Shown here piece after piece: positions 32,001-38,562 of a stretch of DNA of 64,000 nt (its first letter is position 1; every line of letters starts with the position of its first letter). The notes below the pieces were generated by a model. The model made no database searches and was not told the origin of the DNA. It saw only the letters and a program-made list of their open reading frames with translations. Source of the stretch: Symsagittifera roscoffensis (taxonomy: Eukaryota; Xenacoelomorpha; Acoela; Convolutidae); NCBI RefSeq assembly GCF_963678635.1, contig NC_087070.1:2092994-2156993 (forward strand), given 5' to 3'. The position numbers and the translations under genes were made by a program.

Positions 32001-32038
32001 TACCTATGCCACCCAAGAAACAACTACCTTCTTCATAA
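4804..32038 (+). CDS. Acyl-CoA dehydrogenase family protein, mitochondrial (8 exons, 441 aa)
   Basis: FAD-dependent alpha,beta-dehydrogenation of an acyl-CoA in mitochondrial fatty-acid or branched-chain oxidation. Exons: 4804-5044, 5651-5815, 13489-13680, 25262-25467, 26101-26249, 26927-27010, 28906-29102, 31947-32038. They join in frame to 1326 nt, a normal family length. Residues 1-25 are Ser/Arg/Phe/Thr-rich without acidic residues, like a matrix-targeting peptide. Seen: VSEQGGGSD at 173-181 (FAD/substrate loop), NKMWITNG at 201-208, FQEERIW at 289-295, QFWGGMGY at 386-393 (family signature Q-x2-GG-x-G-[FY]) and a SIGGGADEIML-type C-terminus. The usual C-terminal catalytic Glu position of MCAD-type enzymes is Gly here, so the base is probably the Glu of the EER motif, as in isovaleryl- or long-chain types (inference). 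Substrate cannot be told. Introns 1 and 5 lack GT donors. Introns 2, 3 and 7 are packed with repeats. Confidence 0.93.
5651..5815 (+). CDS. Acyl-CoA dehydrogenase exon 2
   Basis: Acceptor CCTCAG, donor G|GTAGGA. Codes the N-terminal helical domain (FPAHELFKKLG, GFLGISKPVEYGG, AAAEELG). 165 nt; enters and leaves in phase 1. Confidence 0.95.
6535..6620 (+). repeat. Dispersed repeat with Helentron-like 5' end, family 2, copy 1
   Basis: Starts TTGTTCCGACCGC and continues CTTGTATTTGGGTGTGTTTT. Related copies lie near 32084 and 45258. The first ten bases match the 5' terminus of the 510-530-bp elements at 15172, 19474 and 35738. The 3' end is not identified. Confidence 0.5.
6640..8210. other. Intron 2 sequence without recognised elements
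   Basis: AT-rich intronic DNA. An open frame of 88 codons at 7531-7797 shows no domain and has a codon composition like the surroundings. I do not call a gene. Confidence 0.5.
8225..9400. repeat. Second copy of the degenerate tandem array
   Basis: Opens with TTCCTGTTTGATAAAAAACC followed by AGGTGTTATGAAAA, as at 2570. It continues with diverged units carrying AGAGCATG, a C.GCATAGTGGCTA.GCC block, TTGTAAAAAAAG and CTCGAAAACTAC..TGCC. About six units of roughly 165 bp. The same family as 2560-4070, here within intron 2. Confidence 0.65.
9770..9850 (+). repeat. Dispersed repeat body, copy 2
   Basis: ACGCTTGCGATGAGCAAACA then TTATCAAATCAGAATATCGA and TTAACTTGTTTAACAGAATC. Same module as at 1541 and 11228. 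Confidence 0.55.
10250..10460 (+). repeat. SINE-like unit: repeat body plus tRNA-like B box
   Basis: The body motif (GCGATTAACAAGCGTTATTA then AACAACTTGTCTCTCAGAATC) is followed about 150 nt later by GTGTTCGAACCCTG, a good pol III B box. Body and tRNA-like segment recur in the same order at 11228-11450, supporting a single mobile unit. Confidence 0.55.
11225..11450 (+). repeat. SINE-like unit, second copy
   Basis: ACGCTTGCGATAAGCAAGCG then TTATCAAACTGG and GTTAACAACTAGTTTAACAA. It ends with GACCTGGAGGTAAAGCAGTT and GGGGTTCGAGTAATGAC (A- and B-box-like). Confidence 0.55.
11520..12050. repeat. Tandem array, about 175-190-bp units, three copies
   Basis: Three units share GCCACATCACTGATTTTT, TGCTGTAA.CAACTTT, GGTAGTTGCAA.TGCAA, a TTTCAAGGGGG.CTTGAAA block and a poly-T run before TCAG. 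Unit starts are near 11528, 11706 and 11883. Confidence 0.75.
12160..13380. other. Intron 2 sequence without recognised elements
   Basis: AT-rich, stop-rich. Open frames near 13023 and 13164 overlap on opposite strands and show no domain. Confidence 0.45.
13388..13488 (+). repeat. Minisatellite carrying the exon 3 splice acceptor
   Basis: Four to five imperfect units of about 25-28 bp (TTGACAG.TGGTTGATTTTG) run directly into exon 3. Each unit contains a TTGACAG-like acceptor, and the real acceptor (TTTGACAG, ending 13488) is the last one. Array contraction or expansion would supply alternative acceptors. Confidence 0.7.
13489..13680 (+). CDS. Acyl-CoA dehydrogenase exon 3
   Basis: Codes residues 136-200, including the FAD/substrate loop VSEQGGGSD and the start of the beta domain (YYYITG). 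Donor G|GTAATG. 192 nt, phase 1 at both ends. Confidence 0.95.
13669..13740 (+). repeat. Tandem duplication of the exon 3 end and donor
   Basis: The segment ATTACATAACAGGTAATGTC occurs again 26 nt downstream as ATTACATAACAGGCAATGTC, then in shortened form. A further related piece lies at about 13990. The first copy is the true exon end with a GT donor; the second carries a potential GC donor. Confidence 0.8.
14753..14805 (+). mobile_element. 5' fragment of Helentron-like non-autonomous element
   Basis: TTGTTCCGACTTTCGTAACG then AAATTAACGGAATATTTG matches the 5' end of the full copy at 15172. The rest of the element is missing. Confidence 0.6.
15172..15703 (+). mobile_element. Helentron-like non-autonomous element (HINE-type), copy A
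   Basis: 532 bp, non-coding. It starts TTGTTCCGACTTTC and ends with a TCGGAGCA/GCAGGGCTTCGCC hairpin region followed by GAGCAGTCTTGTT. The TGTTCCGACT block near the 5' end has an inverted partner (AGTCGGAGCA) just before the 3' hairpin. Subterminal inverted repeats plus a 3' hairpin, without a target duplication, are the layout of Helentron-derived elements. Two more near-complete copies (19474, 35738) define the same ends. Confidence 0.65.
16020..17300. repeat. Degenerate tandem array, about 150-180-bp units
   Basis: About seven units share GTGGGTGCTGTCAGGGTACT, TTCAGAAGTTGCAAGTCTTG, CCTCCAAT.GTGACTGCT.A, a TTTAGTTTACGAGAT block and a TTTTCAAAA..TT run. Units start near 16045, 16222, 16376, 16540, 16960, 17085 and 17245. 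Confidence 0.75.
18025..18745. mobile_element. Long-hairpin MITE with Tc1/mariner-type ends
   Basis: 721 bp flanked by TA on both sides. The ends are CAGTGCTGATTTAAATTATC and its inverted complement. The two halves are inverted copies of each other for about 310 bp (18025 to about 18335 against about 18443 to 18745) around a roughly 107-bp centre. The terminus is shared with the larger element at 33299-35000, so it is a non-autonomous derivative of that Tc1/mariner-like family. If transcribed within the host intron it would fold into long double-stranded RNA. Confidence 0.85.
19150..19162. repeat. Poly-G tract
   Basis: A run of 13 G followed by AGGGGAG, one of several long G or C runs in the window. 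Confidence 0.9.
19395..19464. repeat. 40-bp direct repeat, two copies
   Basis: GTTGTTTGATCAGATTTTCT plus ATCTATTACTA is present twice with a 40-bp period, immediately before the Helentron-like copy B. Confidence 0.85.
19474..19983 (-). mobile_element. Helentron-like non-autonomous element, copy B
   Basis: 510 bp, minus orientation. Ends are TTGTTCCGACTTTCG and GAGCAGTCTTGTT. A perfect 3' hairpin (TCAGGGC-TTC-GCCCTGA) lies about 10 nt from the end, and the ACTTTCG/CGAAAGT palindrome sits at the 5' end. The interior shares GCGCGTTAATTG and CGCTTACGCG.TAATAGCGCG with copies A and C. Confidence 0.68.
20950..21225 (-). pseudogene. BEL/Pao pol C-terminal domain relic
   Basis: The minus-strand translation reads FWALNLTEHLPRLRWRDKW followed by a GDFVQI...RGKLGR segment. 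This is the FW..EYL..L..R.KW...GD.V.I...RG.W.LGRV pattern of the domain after the BEL/Pao integrase (DUF5641). It is interrupted by a stop near the end. Confidence 0.65.
22204..22404 (-). pseudogene. BEL/Pao reverse transcriptase C-terminal relic
   Basis: 66 codons ending TNKKIWTHRNVLLVIFSFYDPF-like (split here: KKIWTHRNVLL, VIFSFYDPF). This matches the conserved TRR.VLS..AS.YDPLG block where BEL/Pao RT passes into the RNase H region. Confidence 0.6.
23370..23570 (-). pseudogene. BEL/Pao protease-region relic
   Basis: The minus-strand frame reads SGFESFDLKNACVVDQILLP, resembling the segment after the retropepsin of BEL/Pao polyproteins. It is broken by stops. Weaker than the other pieces and supported mainly by its position between gag and RT. 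Confidence 0.4.
24160..24582 (-). pseudogene. BEL/Pao gag-like relic (DUF1759-type)
   Basis: An open frame of 120 codons (24220-24582), continued downstream by HPSLKDFNKWLRTPAEANE in a shifted frame. It has the RRCFG...F..RLL.FP pattern followed by a long helical stretch and a PSLKDFNKWL helix, as in the gag-like region of BEL/Pao elements. Upstream, 24950-25207 codes a polar, Gln/Asn/Ser-rich stretch that fits a gag N-terminus. Confidence 0.5.
25262..25467 (+). CDS. Acyl-CoA dehydrogenase exon 4
   Basis: Codes residues 200-268: NKMWITNG, the beta domain and SLICVPLD.EGV..ARKIEKLGMDSSDTAQIYFDNVK, the family's conserved end of the middle domain. Acceptor TGAATTCAG, donor AAG|GTCAGC. 206 nt. 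Confidence 0.95.
25562..25582. repeat. Poly-C tract (21 C)
   Basis: An uninterrupted C run about 95 nt after exon 4. The Pro-only and Gly-only translations across it are artefacts. Confidence 0.95.
26101..26249 (+). CDS. Acyl-CoA dehydrogenase exon 5
   Basis: Codes residues 269-318: VPEENLIGEEGLGF, FQEERIWGAA with the likely catalytic Glu, and DTIQYTSE. The exon must leave the frame near AGTGAAAG|GAAAGG to continue as SERKTFGKPL in exon 6. No GT donor can do this (GA-AG, or GG-AG three bases later). Confidence 0.9.
26927..27010 (+). CDS. Acyl-CoA dehydrogenase exon 6
   Basis: Codes KTFGKPLIHNQYIHFRLAE then LETEVEMLR, the family's conserved FGK...Q...F.LAE block. Acceptor ATCTAG, donor AG|GTCAGT. 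84 nt. Confidence 0.92.
27500..27545 (+). repeat. Dispersed repeat body, copy 5 (partial)
   Basis: CTTACGATAACAAGCGTTAG then CAAGTCGTATCACAGACTTT, a diverged piece of the module at 1541, 9770, 10250 and 11225. The preceding 250 bp is relatively GC-rich, with inverted GACGAGG/CCTCGTC motifs, and may belong to the same insertion. Confidence 0.4.
27560..28900. other. Intron 6 sequence, nothing recognised
   Basis: AT-rich intronic DNA. It shows weak internal repetition (AACAAACACTT / GTAGTTTCAATG.TTATGAA near 28385-28460 and 28715-28750) but no exon or defined element. Confidence 0.45.
28906..29102 (+). CDS. Acyl-CoA dehydrogenase exon 7
   Basis: Codes residues 346-412: VTKLASMVKLKAGRLSREVA, QFWGGMGYSRE and AFRDLRLLSIG. 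Acceptor CTGTAG, donor G|GTAATC. 197 nt. Confidence 0.95.
29463..29470 (+). repeat. Target-site duplication, left
   Basis: AATAAAAC, identical to 31301-31308 and bounding the hAT element exactly. Confidence 0.95.
29718..30278 (+). pseudogene. hAT transposase N-terminal part (BED finger)
   Basis: Reads from MDKRRALIWNYF. A BED-type zinc finger is visible (KCNVSSC, then HLRSKH). After a linker it reaches FISVTTDIWTS, the first catalytic-Asp motif of hAT transposases. The frame ends in a stop at 30276. The homologous reading continues in another frame (NTSPFPGTHSGVNIAEKL), so there is a frameshift near 30270. Confidence 0.85.
30372..31085 (+). pseudogene. hAT transposase C-terminal part (dimerisation domain)
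   Basis: Open to a stop at 31083. It carries the C-terminal hAT pattern: CYWKSETRFPALKNWAKQVL, then SSVRSERVFSTSG (the SER.FS..G motif) and NFSEILVLLHDNLPLL. Upstream, the reading ends shortly after IPVGKM in one frame and resumes in the late catalytic region. An internal deletion near 30420-30440 has therefore removed the central insertion domain. Confidence 0.85.
31301..31308 (+). repeat. Target-site duplication, right
   Basis: AATAAAAC, the exact partner of 29463-29470. Confidence 0.95.
31947..32038 (+). CDS. Acyl-CoA dehydrogenase exon 8 (terminal)
   Basis: Acceptor TTTCAG. Codes GGADEIMLQIICKYMGTL plus a short tail ending SS and a TAA stop at 32036-32038. This is the standard family C-terminus. 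92 nt. Confidence 0.95.
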
Positions 32039-32083
32039 ACATTTTCTGAAAAGTTATAGAATCTATTTCTACCTTGTATATTT

Positions 32084-32150
32084 TTGTTCCGACCATCAAA
32101 AACTTTTAAGAACTTGTATTCGGGTGTGTTTAATTTTTGTTCTTCACCTA
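32084..32150 (+). repeat. Dispersed repeat family 2, copy 2 (3'-UTR region)
   Basis: TTGTTCCGACCATCAAAAAC then CTTGTATTCGGGTGTGTTT. Same as near 6535 and 45258. It starts only 45 nt after the acyl-CoA dehydrogenase stop. Confidence 0.5.
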
Positions 32151-32190
32151 AAATCAGGTGCCACAAATAGTCAACGGAATGGGTCACGTG

Positions 32191-32633
32191 TTGGGCATGC
32201 AATGTTATTTTTTTAGTCTAACCCGTTAACTGGGTTATATTGACCGCTTAACTGGATAACTTCGTGATGTTTCGGATGAAAATTGAAATCGTTTAAATTT
32301 AACTTTATTTCACTCAAGTGAAGCGTTTTTGTTCAAAAACAGAATGACAAATAGCGAGGTTTTGTTTGAAAGTACACGAGTTTTTTGATAAAATGTCAAT
32401 TTTTGGACCTTTGCTAAAATCAAATTCAATGTGGTTTTTTTTATGTTGACGTTCTTATACCAATTTTTCGAGAACATGAAAAGGGCTTTCAATCGTAAGA
32501 TTCAGAAAATATTCGTTAAGAGAACCGACTGTTTACTAGCAGTAACCTCTGTTGAACAATTTCAGCTGTTAAAAATTTTGACCGCGGTTACAGTTTCAAT
32601 TATATTTCAACCGGTTAATTGATCCATGCCCTA
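32191..32633. mobile_element. hAT-type MITE
   Basis: 443 bp between near-identical 8-bp flanks GTCACGTG (32183-32190) and GTCAAGTG (32634-32641). Ends TTGGGCATG and CATGCCCTA are inverted. Inner inverted blocks AACCCGTTAACTGGG and AACCGGTTAATTG are further diverged. Non-coding. The 8-bp duplication and TIR style place it with hAT. Confidence 0.65.
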
Positions 32634-33606
32634 GTCAAGTGATATATCATATTATAATTCCAACGACATTATAAATTTTCCAGAAAAACTTTCCAGTTTT
32701 GAGAAAAACTGTTACGGAATCTTTGAGACAAAATTCATTGTTGAGCAAGTAATGTTATCGAGTAAGTTTCGTTTTAAGAAAGTTGGTCAGTTTGGCTATT
32801 TTTTTTGTTTGTTTTTGATTTTTTGTTTTTCCTTATTTTGAGTGCAATTGTTTTCGAATATGCTTAACTCTTCAACTTTTCCCGCGTTCGTATAATTCAT
32901 ATATTTCAATCATCATATCACATGCAAAACACGGCTTTAATTTGAAAAAAAAAATGTTTTTTTTTCTGACAATGGTCGGGACATTGTGCTGCTTGCAGGC
33001 AACCGGTTATTTTTGTTTTTAAATTAAAATTATGTTCATAAGCATGTTTGTTTCACCTAAAGGGCATTATCATCAGTTCCCTCCGCTGTATGTTCTGGAG
33101 CAGTTCTTATAACGTAGATTTTAGGTTTTCAAAGCTATCAAAATTATGATCCAGAGAAATAAATTCTTATTCCTATTAGTCTTACTCTTATTGGTATGAA
33201 GCTTGATTTTTGAGCCTTTAAAAAGCAACTATGAGCCTAAAGTCCACCCAAAGATGAACAACGGCTCATTGTGTATGTATTCTTTTGCTTTGGTTCTACA
33301 GTGCTGATTTAATTAGTCGGACTAAAGGTGTGAAATAAATTTTAAATCGGCGATAATATCTTTGAAAAAATTCTCATTATCAAATTAAACGTTTTTTTAC
33401 AGACTCCATTCGCAATAAACTTTAAAACAAATATTCCAAAAACCAAAAATAAATTATACTGTATTTTTCTGGGGTTTGTTTTCGCTGCGTCACATCCATA
33501 GTTTACAAAGAATATCGGAAACATATAAAGTTCTTTTATCTACAACTTGGGCCTTTTTTGAGAAATTGACAAACATTGGATACAAAAACGTTAGCCAATA
33601 AAAACT

Positions 33607-33609
<3 letters not shown>

Positions 33610-33643
<34 letters not shown>
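33610..33643. repeat. (GA)n microsatellite
   Basis: A pure GA dinucleotide run of about 17 units. Confidence 0.97.
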
Positions 33644-33646
<3 letters not shown>

Positions 33647-33814
33647 AACTTAGATTCATTTGATTGCAAAAAAGTAGTTTTGCGACGTACCAAGAGTTCG
33701 AAGAAGTTGAACCAGTTTCATTTCATCAGCCAAAAGAATGCAATCAAATGTTAAAAAAAGCTCTTCAGCTCGAATAAGCGCCAAATTACCCAAAAATTTG
33801 TGCATAACTAGAAG

Positions 33815-33925
33815 TTTGACGCAAAGTTTTTCAGTACTTCACGGAGAACCGCTGTTGTGCCAATGGTTAAGCTTTTCATGCACTTTTTTTTGGCTAATTT
33901 TCTGCCTCACCCTCAAGCAACGAGC
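33815..33925. repeat. Dispersed repeat shared with 39825-39935
   Basis: Contains CGCTGTTGTGCCAATGGTTA and TTTCTGCCTCACCCTCAAGC followed by AACGA. The copy at 39825 has the same blocks in the same order and spacing. Class unknown, possibly a SINE. Confidence 0.6.
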
Positions 33926-33989
33926 AGCCTCAAGTATATGCGAAATGACCACCATATAGGCGTTATCATTAAATTACATCGCTCTAATA

Positions 33990-34290
33990 GCAAATTTGGT
34001 GGAAAAACGGGGGGATACTTTGAAGCTACATGAAGTTTTCATAGAAACAAAAGTTTGGCCAAATATTGCAAGCTGCTGAAAAACTACATGATTCAAAATA
34101 TTCATATGGACGAAATTCTCCAGCATGACCATGCCAGTTGCCATACTTTAAACTTTTTGACAATTGTTTTTACAAAATAAGTGGTTTTCAATTTATTGGA
34201 GGTTTGCCCCGCTAACTCCAGATTTACATATTAGCTATAATTTGTGCAAACAAGTTCATGAGAAACAAACTACAACAGTTAACAAAAAAT
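33990..34290 (+). pseudogene. Tc1/mariner transposase remnant
   Basis: A DDE-domain fragment in broken frames. QHDHASCH corresponds to the DNAPCH-type motif. PDLHISYNLCKQ, in a neighbouring frame, corresponds to SPDLNPIENLW. The first catalytic-Asp region was not found. Confidence 0.6.
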
Positions 34291-34817
34291 GTGTCAATTT
34301 TTGAAGTATTTTCGGCAGTTTAGGACGACTACATTCATTGTTGTTCTGACTTTCGAAGAAAACGGAATGTTTATGCTCGGTGTGGTTTTTTCAATCAGTC
34401 AATTTTCGGCGATCGAAAGAACAGTTTTTAACAGTTTTTTACTTTCCGTTGAAGATACCGGTTCCCTTAAAATCAATTACAAAGTGGGAGTTGTGGTAAT
34501 TGCTAGTTCTGGGAGTGTGGTAATTGCTAATTTGGCCATGCTCTGGACTAATTAATGTGGAATTGGAACGAACTTTTTGCATAATGTTGAAATCGTGACG
34601 CGAATTATTTCTGTGTGGCGAATTATCCCGCCAAAAAAATCGTTTCAAATTGAATTGAGGCTATAGCTTATCAATCGTATTAATTTCGTACGACTCGAAT
34701 TTTTACACTTGATGTTTGATATACTGTCCAAAATTCATAGATTTTCAGTATTTTCTCAGTATAAGTATTTTCAGTACCTTTTTCCAAAAAATATTTGATA
34801 GAGGTTAAGGAACATTG

Positions 34818-34860
34818 TCGGAACATTCAGGGCTTTGCCCTGATATACGAGCAATCTTTT
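34818..34860 (+). mobile_element. 3' end of Helentron-like element
   Basis: GTCGGAACATTCAGGGCTTT then GCCCTGATATACGAGCAATC: the 3' subterminal repeat, hairpin and tail of the 15172/19474/35738 family, without the rest. Confidence 0.55.
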
Positions 34861-35737
34861 TTTAAATCGAAGCATCTGCATTTGTTGATTAGTGTACAAA
34901 TTTGATACTATGCTAAGAAATATATATTTTAGGTGTTAAAATCAATAGAACTCTTAGTTTTGGCGAATTTTTTTTGCCCGGATAATTTAAATCAACACTG
35001 TATTTTTTGTAGAATCAGATTGAGTTTAGAGCATTCCATTTGAATGGCCTAACTAATTTCATTTTTTTTTCATCCATGGAAAATGTGTTTCTTATAGAAA
35101 CCCAGCTATTTGTCACACGTTGACCAGTGTTATATAAACCAGACTAAGTATAATCAACAGATACTAAATACCATGTGAAAATACTGCGGTTGCATATGCT
35201 CACTTTCCGCTGTCGCATTTGTTGGCTAGTGTATCCACGCTCATTTAAACCTCAGTTTTGTTCCACTAGTTTTTTGGTGTAGCTCATTTATACGAAGTTA
35301 AAAGTCTTTGTTTATGATTGAATTAAATGCCCATAATATATTAGTTCCAGTTTTTTAAATATAGTTCCAGAATATATGACAAGGTTAAACGTGGGATTTT
35401 GGAAGCCGGTCTTCGATTTTTATTAGAAGGATGTAGGTCGATTCAAAATCCGTCTATTTGATGTGTTTTTAAGGAAGTAATTAAGCTCTGTAATACAAGC
35501 AAGGCTTTTGGTTGTTCGCGGAAAAACGGCAGCTTTTTCTTTATTGATCCCCAAACGATCTACTATTTATCAGCACATAAATGTAATGTCCCCAGGATGT
35601 ATGAAAAATATTTAAAGGTTTTGGGAATTCTTTGGTGTTTTACTAATTATGAATTCATTTGAAACTATTTTTGCATATGAAATGCTCCGTTAAGGTGACC
35701 CGATTGAAAAAACATAAAAATTTCCTGTTCAGTATTC

Positions 35738-36262
35738 AACAAGACTGCTCGTATCAGGGCAAAGCCCTGAATGTTCCCACTGCCTTTTAAGGTCTATGGA
35801 GCAGTAAAAACATGAAAAAAAAAGAAATGTAATAAAATAAGAATGATTTTTTTTAATCTGAGATTTTTTGTGAAAATCATCCCCCTGCACGCTATATTAT
35901 GTACAAAGTAATAGATTTCGCATCTAGTAGCAAATCAAGTATGGCGAATAAGCTTCCTTCAACCAATTTGGAGCGATTTCTAAAAGGAGTTAAGTTTCCG
36001 CTTACGCGTTAATAGCGCGAAATATATCGCGCGTTAATTGTCTCAAGTTGGCCAAAATGGCAACATTTAAACCCTATACATTTTTGAAAAAAGTTCAAAG
36101 GTGAAATATCTTTTCGAATTTAAGCTCAAAACAACAAAATTTTTTGAAAGATATAAAAAAAATTCGGTGAAAAATGGCCAGTTATAAAATAGAAATTTGT
36201 CTGAAGAAAAAAAAAGCCTGAGCACAATTATTCCGTTACTTTTGTTACGAAAGTCGGAACAA
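35738..36262 (-). mobile_element. Helentron-like non-autonomous element, copy C
   Basis: 525 bp, minus orientation, with the same termini as copies A and B (TTGTTCCGACTTTCGTAACA-type 5' end, GAGCAGTCTTGTT 3' end) and the CAGGGC-TTTGCCCTG hairpin. Closest to copy B. Confidence 0.68.
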
Positions 36263-36279
36263 TAATCAGTTTCACTGAT

Positions 36280-36555
36280 TCGCAGAGATTTCATTGAAGG
36301 CTATCAAGCTTGCCTAAGCAAAGTCCGCCTCTTTTTCCCCACGTTTTAGACATAGTTATTTTGTTGACTAAGCAATTGTTTTGCGACTCAAGGCCGTTTT
36401 TTGTGTCTAGAATTTTCACGAGGTACCACTATTGCAGCCAAAATTGGTCAGGCTGTGATAGACCTAGAGGTCAAATGAGAGCTCTTTCTCAAACGCTATC
36501 GTTGCCATGGCAGGGGATCGAATAATATTGAACGCCTTACTATTTATGCTAACTG
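36280..36555 (-). repeat. tRNA-derived SINE, minus orientation, copy 1
   Basis: On the minus strand the 5' part reads TTAGCATAAATAGTAAGGCG (A box) and ATTCGATCCCC (B box). The body is shared with 49055-49335 (GGTACCACTATTGCAGCC, GGTCAGGCTGTG.TAGACC, GAGAGCTC on the plus strand). Confidence 0.65.
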
Positions 36556-36559
36556 GCTC

Positions 36560-38205
36560 ATTGTGTTAAACGGCGGTTTGTTAGTTAGGCACAAAAACCC
36601 CCTTTAAAAAACACTAATTGTTTGCTGATGCTACAAATTTTACGAAAACAGTCAGGTCAAAAGAAAACCTCAAAATTTGAAATCGTTTGTCGTGCAACTT
36701 AGATGGCAGCACAAACACCGATTAGTTCCGAAACCGAGCTTGTCGTCCTGATGTAATTTTAAACTCCAGTCTCTTCTACGTTTTCCAACTGACTAAAAGT
36801 TATCAACTTGGTTGTCATTGCTTTCAATCACTTGAGTGCAATATCGCTGAAGAAAACCTAAGGACTAATAACTTTCAACTTCAAACTGAACTATGCTTGT
36901 TTTTATTTTTCGTTTTCAAATGCCACCACGCATCTTAATTCCACTGCAAGTGTTTTAAATTCCCCAAGTGGCATTTTTCTATGATAAACAAAAATTTTCG
37001 AGAAAAAAATCTTGAATCTTCAAAAAAAAGGTTTAAGATGAAATGAAGGGTGCAATATAATTTTTGATAGTCATAAAATGAAAAACGATTTGACCGTTTT
37101 AGTCATTTCTTCCTAAAAATTGAAAAAATTGGAATATTCGTGATTACTAGGAACCATTTTATAACTTTTCAATAATAAAAAACTGCTCGGGGCAGAAAAA
37201 AGCCCTAAATATTCCGACTGCTCTACATCATTTCGGGCTAAAAGTTTGCTTGGAAAAAAATTCGAAAAAAGCAGGTATTTTTTTCTGTTCTGATTTTGAG
37301 CCACCTCGCCCGTAGCTCCAACTGTTTATAAAAAATTTTCTCAGGAAAGTCTCCCGCCCAATTACAGAAGTGGGAAGTGTTAGTTAAGGGGAATGAAAAA
37401 TAAGGAAGTGGGTCAGTTGTCAAACAGTTGTCAAACTGACCCCCTCATGCTTGACAACTAAATTAAAAAACGGACGTTATAAAATTTCTTAAATCATTCA
37501 TGAATTATTGCTGTTTCGTCGCTAAATAAATGATTATTTTTCGAGCGCTAAATTAGCGATAATCCATCAACAATAAATTGCAATTTTTCCAGCGCTAAAT
37601 TAGCAATAAACCATCGATAAAGTTTACTATTGTTGCTATGAACATCGATAATTCACCGTTGGCGATCGCTGATTCTTATTCACTTTTTTCAGCTCAACCC
37701 GGTTCAAAAATGCCAGCTTAAAAAATTATTTTCCTGATTCTACCTATGGCTTCTCAACTAAAAAATTTATAAAAAAATTAGACTGAAAAGGCTTATTTTT
37801 CAGACCTTTTTTTGGACTCTGGAATATTGTATATTTTCTCTGGAATCGTAATTACGACTGAAAGTTTCTTAAGCTGCTGCCACATTTTATTAACAAAACG
37901 TTGTTTTTTGTGCGAAAATTACAACCCATAAGAAATTCCCTTCCTGTCTTTTTTGAAACAATTTCCTTGTCTTTTTTCTTTTTGTAACAACTGTTTCTTG
38001 AAAGTTCAGTATTATAGTACATTATCGAAAATAAATTTAGTAGTTTTACTTAATGCATTTGAAAATAAGTTGACTTTGTTCAGTTTAAGCAAAATAAAAT
38101 CTTCATAATATTCAATAAAATTTTGAAACAAGTTTTTTCAAACTTTGAGTAAGAAATTTAATAAAAGTTTTTCAATATGATTGTTTTTTGTTTATACTGG
38201 TTTGT
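36560..38205. other. Intergenic, between convergent genes
   Basis: AT-rich. Contains a partial Helentron-like 3' end near 37175-37225 (CTGCTCGGGGCAG, AGCCCTAAATATTCCGACTG). It also holds a hairpin-forming repeat at 37407-37441 (GGGTCAGTT.../AACTGACCC) and a duplicated AGCGCTAAATTAGC motif at about 37543-37610. No gene recognised. Confidence 0.5.
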
Positions 38206-38209
38206 CTTC

Positions 38210-38562
38210 CTAATAAATTGGCGGTTTGAGAGGCTGGTTTGTTTTGATTTCCATTTTGCGCGTTTTTTCTCTCAAAACAGCCAGCCAGTATTCCGGATCA
38301 GCGCGCCAGGGTTTTCCTAACAACAAATCAGCTTCCTGCTTTTGTTTTAGCAGATCTTTCTTCTTGGATTTGTTCACGAGTGATTGACCGTATGCTTCCC
38401 AGTTGCAATTGCGTTTGTACAATTTGATCATGTCTTTTTCATCGGGACAGTAAGTTTTCATTTTTTTTATTTTGGTCGTCAGAAACAAGAACAATTCTTG
38501 ATTACGCAGGGAACGTACAAAGTCTAGTACCTTGACTTTGAGAAGTTTGCACTTTTCACTCA
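38210..38562 (-). CDS. CNBD2-like exon 8 (terminal)
   Basis: Acceptor CTGTTTTTCAG. Codes VSEKCKLLKVKVLDFVRSL, the tail helix region with YCPDEKDMIKLYKRNCNWEA, and a basic C-terminus ending PPIY. The final CNBD helix and the W...Y segment fit the family's end. Confidence 0.85.

Larger units (their letters stand above)
33299..35000 (+). mobile_element. Tc1/mariner-like DNA transposon, decayed
   Basis: 1702 bp flanked by TA (33297-33298 and 35001-35002). The left end CAGTGCTGATTTAATTAGTC and the right end (complement CAGTGTTGATTTAAATTATC) are terminal inverted repeats. Near 34110-34250 the reading shows LQHDHASCHTLNF and a PDLHI block, the second- and third-acidic-residue motifs of Tc1/mariner transposases, separated by stops and a frameshift. 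It is the parental type of the MITE at 18025-18745. Later insertions sit inside it (repeat at 33815, Helentron-like 3' end at 34818). Confidence 0.8.
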
